Part shown: in pieces, positions 31,326 through 38,922 of the stretch
How the letters are laid out: every line of letters begins with the position of its first letter
Numbering within the stretch: position 1 is the first letter of the stretch
NCBI GenBank assembly: GCA_018374635.1
Contig: JAHAEW010000003.1
Coordinates: 1 to 64,000 of the forward strand
Reading direction: 5' to 3'
DNA length: 64,000 nucleotides
Source: Clostridiales bacterium
GTDB taxonomy: Bacteria; Bacillota; Clostridia; Oscillospirales; Oscillospiraceae
The notes under the pieces: generated by a model
What the model was told of the DNA's origin: nothing
Database searches by the model: none
What the model saw: the letters and a program-made list of their open reading frames with translations, nothing else
Translations under genes and position numbers: made by a program

Positions 31326-32600
31326 TTATTCCTGGGCGCGCAGGCCTCCCTTGGCGCCGTGATAGATGGGTTTCCACTCCACCCGGCGGACCAGCGCGGC
31401 CACCGAGATGGGCACATAAGTAAACATGAAAATGGGGAACGTAAACAGGTACAGTACTTTCTGGGCGGGCGCCACCTGGATCTTCTTCCACTCAGTAATG
31501 GTGGTCACCACTCCGAAAAGGAACAGGCCCAGGTAGAAGTTGACCACCGCCATGCCCAAAAAGCCCATTGTCTCGTCGATGACCAGCTTGGCCATGTAGG
31601 TAGTCTCATTCAGGCAGGCCACGAGAATGATGGCGTTGAAGGCAATGCCCAGCAGGGTCAGCAGCATACCGGGGGCCACCGTCATGAGCATATCATAGCA
31701 GGAGAAGCCCCGGCGGCCGCCCTTGAAGCAGTTCTTCAGCAGGCCCAGGCCATACTTGAGGTCCACCTGGTAAAATCCCTTGGACCAGCGCAGGCGCTGA
31801 TCCCAGGACTGCTTGAAGGTCACCGGCTGCTCGTCATAGATGACGGCGTCCTCACAGTAGCCGATGCGCTTGCCCTGGATGGCGCAGTTGACCGAGAACT
31901 CGATGTCCTCCGTCAGCAGGTGGAAGGGCCACCCGCCGTTCTCCTCCACCAGCCGCGCGGAGACCAAGAACCCGGTGCCCGACACGTGGCAGTTGGTGCC
32001 CAGCGCCATGCGGGGACCGCTCAGGAAGCGGGCCTCCCGCAGGAACCACAGGCCGTAGCCCGCGGAGATCCAGTTGTCCCCGAAATTCTTGGAGTTGCGG
32101 TAGCTGGTCAGGGCGTCGTACTCGCCCGAGTCAAAGGTCCGGTTCATGGCGGGGACGAAATCCGGTTCCACGTGGTTGTCGGCGTCAAAGACGAAGAACC
32201 CGTCATACCCAGTGCGCCCCTCCGCCTTCAGGCGGTGGAACAGGTAGTCCATGGCATAGCCCTTGCCCACCTGGGTCTTGTTGAAGCGCTCGTAGACGAT
32301 GGCGCCCGCCTCCCGGGAGACCGCGGCGGTATCGTCGGTGCAGTTGTCCGCCACCACGTACACGTCCAGCAGCTCGGCGGGATAGTTCTGTCTCTTGAGG
32401 TCCCGTATCAGATCTCCTATGACATTGGACTCATTACGGGCGCAGATGACCGCCGCATACCGGTGCCGGCGCACCTCCTGCTCCAGCGCGCGGCGTTTTT
32501 TGCGGGTCAGGCCGATGACCAGATACACCAGCTGATAGAAATAGGCCAGCGTCAGAATTACGGCCAGCAGCAAATTGAATTCTCTGACAAATGAAAGCAT
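31326..32600 (-). CDS. Membrane glycosyltransferase family 2 (processive type)
   Basis: A 424-residue membrane enzyme. One N-terminal helix (about 8-30), a GT-A domain with AAVICARNESNVI, VVADNCTDDT, FVFDADNHV (DxD), LTEDIEFSV (TED) and QRLRWSKGFY (Q/RxxRW), then about four C-terminal helices. These are the motifs of BcsA/NodC/IcaA-like processive synthases, so it probably polymerises or transfers a sugar at the membrane. ATG 32600 (MLSF) is 6 bases after GAGGA and is preferred to ATG 32606, which touches it. It has its own promoter and terminator. Confidence 0.92.
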   Translation of the reverse strand: MLSFVREFNLLLAVILTLAYFYQLVYLVIGLTRKKRRALEQEVRRHRYAAVICARNESNVIGDLIRDLKRQNYPAELLDVYVVADNCTDDTAAVSREAGAIVYERFNKTQVGKGYAMDYLFHRLKAEGRTGYDGFFVFDADNHVEPDFVPAMNRTFDSGEYDALTSYRNSKNFGDNWISAGYGLWFLREARFLSGPRMALGTNCHVSGTGFLVSARLVEENGGWPFHLLTEDIEFSVNCAIQGKRIGYCEDAVIYDEQPVTFKQSWDQRLRWSKGFYQVDLKYGLGLLKNCFKGGRRGFSCYDMLMTVAPGMLLTLLGIAFNAIILVACLNETTYMAKLVIDETMGFLGMAVVNFYLGLFLFGVVTTITEWKKIQVAPAQKVLYLFTFPIFMFTYVPISVAALVRRVEWKPIYHGAKGGLRAQE

Positions 32601-32662
32601 ATCCATTCCTCATAATACATGGGAGCATCGTCCCGTTGTTGGATCATCTCTTCTGGGAAGTT

Positions 32663-32690
32663 ATCATAGCACCTTCTGAAAATATTACAA
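32663..32690 (-). promoter_or_regulatory. Promoter of the glycosyltransferase gene
   Basis: Minus strand TTGTAA (32685-32690), 16-base spacer, TATGAT (32663-32668). Confidence 0.5.
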
Positions 32691-32807
32691 GTGTTTTACC
32701 CACTAATTAATAATTTGTTAAGAAACTTTTTTTATTTCATTCATACAAAAGACCTTCATTGCATTTTAATTTTTCGGTTTTCGTTACTTTCTACCGGGTT
32801 TTCCCGC

Positions 32808-32848
32808 AGAAAAAATGCGCCCTCTTTTGTGAAAAAGAGGGCGCATTT
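32808..32848 (-). terminator. Terminator after argS
   Basis: Perfect 16-bp stem (32813-32828, 32833-32848) with GTGA loop; minus strand followed by TTTTTCT-like run. Confidence 0.85.
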
Positions 32849-32875
32849 CACACTTTTGTAATATTTCCCCGGAAG

Positions 32876-34624
32876 TTACATTTTCTCTGGGGCGCTGACG
32901 CCGATCAAATTCAGGCAGTTGGCGATGACCAGGCGCACCGTGTCGGCCAGCTTGAGCCGGGCGGAGAGCACCTCGGGGGCCTCGCCGCGGATGTAGCAGG
33001 CATTGTAGAACCGGTGGAAGTCGCCGGCCAGGGAGAGCAGATAGCGGTTGATACGGCTGGGATCGTAGTCCCGCACCGCCAGGTGGATCTCCTCGGGCAG
33101 CTGGGCCAGGTTCTTGATGAGGGCCTTCTCCTCGGCAGTGGCGAAGACGGCGGCGTCCACCGCGGCGGCGGCGGGCACGCAGGAGCCCTCCTCGGCTAGG
33201 CGCCCCACCAGGGAGCAGATGCGGGCGTGGGCGTACTGGACATAGTACACCGGGTTCTCGCTGTCCTCCCGGACGGCCAGGTCCAGGTCGAAGTCCACCG
33301 GGCTGGTGGAGGAGCGGGAGTTGAAGAAGTAGCGGGCGGCATCCACGCTCACCTCGTCCAGCAGGTCGTGCAGGGCGATGGCCTTGCCCGAGCGCTTGGA
33401 CATCCGGACGGGCTTGCCGTCCTGAAGGAGGTTGACCAGCTGCATGAGCACCACCACCAGGCGGTGGGAGCCGTCCAGGCCCAGGCCGTCCAGGGCGGCC
33501 TGGAGGCGGGCCACATGGCCGTGGTGGTCAGCGCCCCAGATGTTCACCGCCACGTCGAACTTGCGCTCCTCCAGCTTGTTGCGGTGGTAGGCGATGTCGG
33601 CGGCGAAGTAGGTGTAGAAGCCGTTGGCCCGGCGGAGCACGTCGTCCTTCAGGTCCAGCTTGTCCACCTGCTCCTGGGTCTTGCCCTCGGCCAGGAACTT
33701 CTTCTTGAGCAGTTCCGTGGTGTTGAGCCAGAGGGCCCCGTCCTTCTCATAGGTCCAGCCGTTGTCGGCCAGCATCTGCACGGTCTGGGCCACATAGCCG
33801 CTGTTGTGGAGGGTGGACTCAAAGAACCACTCGTCGTACTCGATCTGATAGCGGGACAGGTCGCTCTTCATCTTGGGGATGTTGACCGACAGGCCGTACT
33901 GGCTCATGGGCTCCAGCCACTGGGCCTCGTCGGCGTCCTTGAAGGCGTCCCCGTGCTGCTCATAGAAGCCCTGGGCCAGCTCCTTGATGTCGTCCCCGTG
34001 ATAGCCGTTCTCGGGGAAGGGGAAGCCCTCCTCCCCCAGGAGGATCTGCATGTAGCGGGCGTGGATGGACTCGGCGAACTTGTGGATCTGGTTGCCCGCG
34101 TCGTTCACATAGAACTCCTTCCAGGTGTCAAAGCCCGCGCGCTGGAGGACGTTGGCCAGGGAGTCACCCAGCACGCCGCCCCGGGCGTTGCCCATGTGCA
34201 TGGGACCGGTGGGGTTGGCGGAGACGAACTCCACCATGACCTTCTTGCCCCGGCCCTCGTCGCTCTTGCCGTACTCCATGCCCTCGGCCTCGATGTCGGA
34301 GAGCACGTCGCCGTACCACTTGGAGCCCATGAAGAAGTTCAGGAAGCCGGGGCCGGCGATCTCGGCCCGCTCAAAATAGCTCCCCTCCAGGTCCAGATGG
34401 TCCACGATGGCCTGGGCGATGGCCCGGGGGGCCATGTGCATGGCCTTGGCCCCCGCCATGGCGAAGGAGGAGGCATAGTCGCCGTTCTTCACATCCTTGG
34501 GGATCTCCACGGTGGCCTTTACTTCCACCCCGGCGGGCAGGATACCCTGGGCGGCGGCCTTCTCATAGGCCGCCTGGGTCAGTGCGGACACCTGTTCCCG
34601 GGCCGCTTGAATCATATTGGACAT
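32876..34624 (-). CDS. argS: Arginyl-tRNA synthetase
   Basis: A 582-residue class I synthetase. It has NPTGPMHMGNARGGVLGD (HIGH-equivalent), the MSKRSGKAIALHDLL region (KMSKS-equivalent), an N-terminal Add-1 domain and a C-terminal DALR anticodon-binding domain ending HRFYNACYI. It charges tRNA-Arg in the cytoplasm. ATG 34624 follows GAGAGGGAA. It lies downstream of a DUF1934 gene, the same order as ywiB-argS in Bacillus subtilis. A strong terminator follows the gene. Confidence 0.95.
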   Translation of the reverse strand: MSNMIQAAREQVSALTQAAYEKAAAQGILPAGVEVKATVEIPKDVKNGDYASSFAMAGAKAMHMAPRAIAQAIVDHLDLEGSYFERAEIAGPGFLNFFMGSKWYGDVLSDIEAEGMEYGKSDEGRGKKVMVEFVSANPTGPMHMGNARGGVLGDSLANVLQRAGFDTWKEFYVNDAGNQIHKFAESIHARYMQILLGEEGFPFPENGYHGDDIKELAQGFYEQHGDAFKDADEAQWLEPMSQYGLSVNIPKMKSDLSRYQIEYDEWFFESTLHNSGYVAQTVQMLADNGWTYEKDGALWLNTTELLKKKFLAEGKTQEQVDKLDLKDDVLRRANGFYTYFAADIAYHRNKLEERKFDVAVNIWGADHHGHVARLQAALDGLGLDGSHRLVVVLMQLVNLLQDGKPVRMSKRSGKAIALHDLLDEVSVDAARYFFNSRSSTSPVDFDLDLAVREDSENPVYYVQYAHARICSLVGRLAEEGSCVPAAAAVDAAVFATAEEKALIKNLAQLPEEIHLAVRDYDPSRINRYLLSLAGDFHRFYNACYIRGEAPEVLSARLKLADTVRLVIANCLNLIGVSAPEKM

Positions 34625-34686
34625 AGCTTATTCCCTCTCATCTGTATCAAATTCAATGCATCGACGGTGATCCCCACCGCCCGGCC

Positions 34687-35121
34687 TCACCGGCGGGCCT
34701 GGCGGATCTGGATATCAAAGGTATTGCGCCCGGCCAGGGCGTGGTCCAGCTCGATGTCATAGACGATGCGGATCTGGCCCCCCTGCTCGTCCAGGGCGGC
34801 AGAGAGCTCCCGGGTGTTGACCCCCATGGCCAGCGCGCCGTACGGGGTGTCATACATGGACAGATGCCGCCGTCCCAGCTCAAAGACCATCTCGGAGTTC
34901 ACGCCCCCCAGGCGCATCAGGGTGATGCGCTCGGGCTCGATCTGGAAGGTGGTCAGGGTCCCCTCCAGCCCGGTGACCTCGCTCTCCTGGTAGCTGAGGG
35001 TAAAATGTCCCTCGTCCTCCCGCTCCAGCCGGCCCTCGGTCACCAGCTCGATGACGTCGTCCTCCTGCTGCTCGTAGGACTGGGTTCCCTTGATGGAAAT
35101 GATCACGTTGTTCTCGCTCAT
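34687..35121 (-). CDS. DUF1934 (YwiB-like) protein
   Basis: A 144-residue lipocalin-like beta-barrel protein of the DUF1934 family: VIISIKGTQSYEQQEDDVIEL, FTLSYQESEVTGLEGTLTTF and a late IRIVYDIELDHALAGRN. Function is unknown, but it is often encoded before argS, as here (62 bases). ATG 35121 is chosen over the longer frame because it aligns with the family start (MSENNVIISIKG). Expressed from a TTTACA-18-TATAAT promoter. Confidence 0.88.
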   Translation of the reverse strand: MSENNVIISIKGTQSYEQQEDDVIELVTEGRLEREDEGHFTLSYQESEVTGLEGTLTTFQIEPERITLMRLGGVNSEMVFELGRRHLSMYDTPYGALAMGVNTRELSAALDEQGGQIRIVYDIELDHALAGRNTFDIQIRQARR

Positions 35122-35178
35122 GGTCGGCCCTTCTCTTCTCAAAATGATCCGGGGCGGCTGCCCACGGCATGTCGCACT

Positions 35179-35208
35179 ATTATACTATGGATAAAACCGA
35201 CCTGTAAA
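35179..35208 (-). promoter_or_regulatory. Promoter of DUF1934-argS
   Basis: Minus strand TTTACA (35203-35208), 18-base spacer, TATAAT (35179-35184). Confidence 0.65.
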
Positions 35209-35221
35209 GCCCCGAACCGGG

Positions 35222-36034
35222 TCAAAACTGCCCAATATCCACCTGTGCTACCTCTCCGGTCACATCCTGACGGAGAAAAATGGAGGCCAGCCGGGCGAAG
35301 TCCTCCACGCTGTCGCTGACAAAATAGCGGCTGCTCCCCTGCTCCCGCTGGGCCAGGGCGTCCTGGGCCTCCAGCTTGCGGGCCACCTCCCGGGCCCCCT
35401 CGGCCCCGGCGTTGATGAGCTTCACGTCCGGCCCCATATAGGCGGAGATGACCTCCTCCAGCAGGGGGTAGTGGGTGCAGCCCAGCACCAGGGTATCCAC
35501 CCCGGCCTCCTTCATGGGGGACAGGTACTCCTCCACCACGGTCTCGATGACGATATCCCCCCGGTGGAAGCGCCCGTTTTCCACCAGCGGCACAAAGAGG
35601 GGGCATGCCTTGGACAGGATGCGCGCCCCCGGGTGGAGGGCGGAGATGTACCGCTCATAGGCCCCGCTGCGGATGGTGGCCTGGGTGCCGATGAGTCCGA
35701 TGGCATCGCTCCGGGTAGCCCGGGCGGCGGCCCGGGCGGCGGGCTCCACCACGCCCATGACGGGGATGGGATTCTCGGCGGCCAGCAGGTCCAGCGCGGT
35801 GGTGGACACGGTGCCGCAGGCGATGACGATGGCCTTAAGGTCAAAGGTGCGCAGGAAGGCCACATCCTGCCGCGCGTATTTGCGAATGGTCTCCTTGGAG
35901 CGGCTACCGTAGGGCACCCGCCCGGTGTCTCCGAAATAGACGATATCCTCCCCGGGCAGCAGGCGCATCAGCTCCCGCACCGTGGTCAGGCCGCCCAGGC
36001 CCGAATCGAATACCCCAATGGGCTTCTGGTCCAA
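35222..36034 (-). CDS. murI: Glutamate racemase
   Basis: A 270-residue enzyme beginning at TTG 36034 behind GGGAGG with 8-base spacing; the upstream ATG would add residues that are not in the family. The body has PIGVFDSGLGGLTTVRELM, YFGDTGRVPYG, IVIACGTVSTTALD with the first catalytic Cys, and LVLGCTHYPLL with the second. It makes D-glutamate for peptidoglycan. The first motif is ACGT rather than the common ACNT, a variant next to the catalytic Cys. Confidence 0.93.
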   Translation of the reverse strand: MDQKPIGVFDSGLGGLTTVRELMRLLPGEDIVYFGDTGRVPYGSRSKETIRKYARQDVAFLRTFDLKAIVIACGTVSTTALDLLAAENPIPVMGVVEPAARAAARATRSDAIGLIGTQATIRSGAYERYISALHPGARILSKACPLFVPLVENGRFHRGDIVIETVVEEYLSPMKEAGVDTLVLGCTHYPLLEEVISAYMGPDVKLINAGAEGAREVARKLEAQDALAQREQGSSRYFVSDSVEDFARLASIFLRQDVTGEVAQVDIGQF

Positions 36035-36123
36035 AACAGATCCCTCCCGGCCGCACACGGCCAACGGTATTTCGCCGGCCCGCCAGATGCGGCGGACCGG
36101 CGAGGTCATACTTTTTCTCTAAT

Positions 36124-36152
36124 ATCATATGCGAAAGGACCGGCCCTGACAA
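36124..36152 (-). promoter_or_regulatory. Promoter of murI
   Basis: Minus strand TTGTCA (36147-36152), 17-base spacer, TATGAT (36124-36129). Confidence 0.55.
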
Positions 36153-36190
36153 GTCTTTTTTTCATTTGTGTGAATTCCTGTCCCACCCGT

Positions 36191-36218
36191 TTGACAACCA
36201 TCGCAAAAGCACTATAAT
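36191..36218 (+). promoter_or_regulatory. Promoter of the 139-aa gene
   Basis: TTGACA (36191-36196), 16-base spacer, TATAAT (36213-36218), plus strand. Confidence 0.75.
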
Positions 36219-36277
36219 ATAATGACAAGAGCGGGTGCTCTCCCGCTCCACCACCGCACAGCGAGGAGGTTACTGAC

Positions 36278-36697
36278 ATGAAGCTGGAACTGACGACCAA
36301 GCAATTCCGCCGTCTGTTGGATATGGCCTATATCGGCAACTGGATCCTCAACTCTACCCGGGGCGACGACCGCTTCAAAGACTATGACGACGTAGAGAGC
36401 CTGCTCTTTGCCAAAGCCCGGGAAGAGGGAATGGGCATCCTGGCCGAGGACTGGAAGGGCGAAGTGGTCCCCTCCCGCGCCTTTGCCGAGGGCGGCATTC
36501 ACGAGGCCATCATGGAATATGAAAACAACGTCTTTTTCGACATCCTGGCCGAGGATCTGGCCCGCCGGGATATGGACGACGTACCCATTGACGAGTCCAA
36601 CTATGAGGAGCTCAACCGCCGGATTGACGCCTATATCGCCGAATTCGACCAGCACGGCACCGACAACATCCTGGTGGACAGCGACACGCTGCCCTAA
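36278..36697 (+). CDS. Hypothetical acidic protein, 139 aa
   Basis: A soluble, strongly acidic protein with an AGGAGG site before the ATG at 36278, a consensus promoter and a strong terminator, so it is a real single-gene unit. It starts MKLELTTKQFRRLLDMAYIGNW and contains EYENNVFFDILAEDLARRD. No known motif, signal peptide or membrane segment. It is divergent from murI. I do not recognise the family. Confidence 0.75.
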   Translation: MKLELTTKQFRRLLDMAYIGNWILNSTRGDDRFKDYDDVESLLFAKAREEGMGILAEDWKGEVVPSRAFAEGGIHEAIMEYENNVFFDILAEDLARRDMDDVPIDESNYEELNRRIDAYIAEFDQHGTDNILVDSDTLP

Positions 36698-36726
36698 CCC
36701 CCATGGGTCTTTTTGCCCGACATGTC

Positions 36727-36766
36727 AAGAGCGGACGGAATCTTTCGATTCCGTCCGCTCTTTCTA
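36727..36766 (+). terminator. Terminator after the 139-aa gene
   Basis: Perfect 16-bp stem (36727-36742, 36747-36762) with TTTC loop and a short T-run. Confidence 0.88.
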
Positions 36767-36786
36767 TCCATAAAAGTGTATTTCTG

Positions 36787-36961
36787 CTGCGAATGCCTCG
36801 CAGAGTTCCGCCGTCCGCAGACGGCGGAAGAGGGTCAAATCGTTTTTTCCGGCGGCGTGTACGTCGGAAAAAACACTGCTCAGGCCGCAAGTGTGTGTCC
36901 CTTCGGGCCATGCGCGCGGCGGCCTGCATCTCCTCTCAAAAATGCTTGCATTTTTGAGAAG
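36787..36961 (-). repeat. Four-hairpin dispersed element, copy C
   Basis: Hairpins: 36806-36815 with 36820-36829 (TTCCGCCGTC arm, loop CGCA); 36842-36851 with 36865-36874; 36881-36888 with 36919-36926; 36934-36945 with 36948-36959 (loop TT). The last hairpin ends 7 bases from the stop of the C69 peptidase gene read on the minus strand. The other side abuts the terminator of the convergent 139-aa gene. Confidence 0.87.
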
Positions 36962-36967
36962 TTTCCA

Positions 36968-38668
36968 TTACAGTCCCTGCACGAAGCTCATGGGCACATA
37001 GGTCACGCCGTTCTGGGTGTAGGGGGCGGCGGAGAGCTCCACCTCCTTGCCGTTCTGGACGGCCGTGGCGCTGCCCGCCTGGAGGGAGATCTTGTCGCTG
37101 CCCTTGGTCAGGGTGATGGCGCCGTCGGCGGCGTTCCAGCCCACGGTATAGCCCTTGAACTGGGCGGCCTCCCGCAGGGCGGTGGTGGCCTCAAAGGTGA
37201 CCGGGGTCTTGCCGCTGCTCAGGCCGTTGTTGTGGGTCACCACGGTGAGGAGCTCGGCATACAGGTGCCCGGCGTTGGCCATCTGCTCCTCCACCATCTC
37301 CTCGGCCAGCGCGGTCACATAGGCGTCGCCCTTGGCCTCGTCCTGGGCGTAGAGGGCCTTGGCCTGCTCGCCCGCCTGCTCCATCTCGGCCTGCATCATG
37401 GCCTCCTGGAGCGTCCAGTAGTCCTCCACGCCCTGGGTGTAGAGGGTCCGGTCGGTATCCGCCAGGCCGCAGATCTGCTTGAAGGTCCAGTAGACGGAGT
37501 TTCCGGTGTAGATGGCGCTGTCGGTCTTCCAGGCGCCGGCGGTATCGGTGATGCCGCTCAGCTCGGGCAGGAACACGGAGTGCTCCGCGCCGCCGGGGGC
37601 CACCCAAGTCACCGCCGCGCTCTGGGTGGGGTAGTCATCGTGGATCTGCACGATGTGGGTCTCCGGGGTGGTGGAGACGGCGATGGCCCGCATGCCCTCG
37701 TTGCCGGGCAGGTCGGCGTCATACTCGGTACCCTCGTACCGGTTGCGGTAGATGCCCATGACGTCCTCCAGCGTCACCTTCTCGTCGGGGGTGTAGAAGA
37801 GATCATAGAAGGTATCGCTGTCGTACGCTCCCACGCTGGAGGGGGCGAGGACCTTGTGGCCGATCCAGGTCCGCATGTTGTTTCCGTCGCTCCGCTTCTC
37901 ATCGGTGATGGACTTGGCCAGGTGATACTTTCCGTCCTCCTTCACCGCCAGGCCCAGCTCGTCAATGGTGGAGAAGAGCGCGTCCGAGAAGATATAGCCC
38001 TCGGCGGCCTGCGGGTCCACCAGACCGATCATGAACTGGTTGCCGTAGACCGCAACCGCGTCGGCGGGCATCTGCATGGCGGCATACTGGTGGCCGCCGT
38101 AGATCTCCACGATCCAGGCCTCGTTCTGGTCGGCGATCATGACGATGTTGCCCTCCGCGGAGCCGTACTCGTCCACGATCTTCAACAGGTTCTCCACGCC
38201 CTCCCTGCCGGTGGCGGAGCAGCAGGCCACCGCCGCGGGAAGGACGGCCTCCCGCAGGCCATTCTCCACATAGGGATCGGCCTCTTTCCACGCCGCGCAG
38301 GGGGAGGCGGAGACCGTACCGGTGACCGACACGCCCATCTCATTGCTGCACACCGCCGGATACACGCCGTCCCCCGCGGTGGAGTAGTCGCTCATCATGG
38401 TGTACTGGTAGGTGGTGGCGGGCAGGGGCATCTGGAAGCCGTTGATGTCCTCCAGCACCCGGCCGGGCTGGTTTTCCACATGGGGGACCACCTTGTGGAT
38501 CTTCTGATAGTCGGAGGGGCTGATGTCCTCGCTGCGGGCAATGATGGTGGTGCCGTCGGCGCTGGCCTCTTTGCCCACGTAGACCCCTGTGCAGGCCAGG
38601 GCGCTCACATTGCTCAGAGCTACGGTAGCCGCCAGGGCGGCGCTGAATACTTTTGCAGTCTTTTTCAT
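36968..38668 (-). CDS. Secreted C69-family dipeptidase with stalk-domain tail
   Basis: A 566-residue secreted enzyme. The signal peptide ends at about residue 25 (SALA), exposing Cys26 as the N-terminal nucleophile (CTGVYVGKEASADGTTIIARS), the hallmark of C69 peptidases. The catalytic domain includes EYGSAEGNIVMIADQNEAWIVE. The last about 60 residues (GYTVGWNAADGAITLTKG to VTYVPMSFVQ) form a copper amine oxidase N-domain-like stalk repeat. It likely cleaves dipeptides outside the cell. Its stop is followed by element copy C. ATG 38668 has a GAGAGAGGG site. Confidence 0.92.
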   Translation of the reverse strand: MKKTAKVFSAALAATVALSNVSALACTGVYVGKEASADGTTIIARSEDISPSDYQKIHKVVPHVENQPGRVLEDINGFQMPLPATTYQYTMMSDYSTAGDGVYPAVCSNEMGVSVTGTVSASPCAAWKEADPYVENGLREAVLPAAVACCSATGREGVENLLKIVDEYGSAEGNIVMIADQNEAWIVEIYGGHQYAAMQMPADAVAVYGNQFMIGLVDPQAAEGYIFSDALFSTIDELGLAVKEDGKYHLAKSITDEKRSDGNNMRTWIGHKVLAPSSVGAYDSDTFYDLFYTPDEKVTLEDVMGIYRNRYEGTEYDADLPGNEGMRAIAVSTTPETHIVQIHDDYPTQSAAVTWVAPGGAEHSVFLPELSGITDTAGAWKTDSAIYTGNSVYWTFKQICGLADTDRTLYTQGVEDYWTLQEAMMQAEMEQAGEQAKALYAQDEAKGDAYVTALAEEMVEEQMANAGHLYAELLTVVTHNNGLSSGKTPVTFEATTALREAAQFKGYTVGWNAADGAITLTKGSDKISLQAGSATAVQNGKEVELSAAPYTQNGVTYVPMSFVQGL

Positions 38669-38764
38669 GATTGGTTCCCTCTCTCAATTCGGTTTAATGA
38701 ATGAATCTAAAATACATTTGCATTTATTTTTGAATTTATTCAATTTATTCTTTATTTCATGAAT

Positions 38765-38793
38765 ATTATTTCATATTTAATTCAATTTGTCAA
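38765..38793 (-). promoter_or_regulatory. Promoter of the C69 peptidase gene
   Basis: Minus strand TTGACA (38788-38793), 17-base spacer, AATAAT (38765-38770), in an AT-rich leader of about 100 bases. Confidence 0.55.
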
Positions 38794-38816
38794 GCCCCAT
38801 CGCAAATATTTTTGCA

Positions 38817-38848
38817 TAAAAAACCGCCACCTATTCAGGCGGCGGTTG
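38817..38848 (-). terminator. Terminator after the stalk-domain protein gene
   Basis: Stem AACCGCCGCCT with AGGTGGCGGTT and T6 on the minus strand. Confidence 0.85.
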
Positions 38849-38922
38849 TGGCTGTTGATAAAGTGCGCTCCTGCGCCGTTTGCTGCAATATCGCCCCGCA
38901 GCGTTCCGCAGATGGGCTCAGA

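Noticed and set aside
33227..34762. Long plus-strand frame antisense to argS
   Set aside because: Same effect: rich in Gly, Val, His and Leu, opposite a certain argS gene.
36727..36766. 36727 stem as part of element copy C
   Set aside because: It has no counterpart in copies A and B and works as the terminator of the 139-residue gene.
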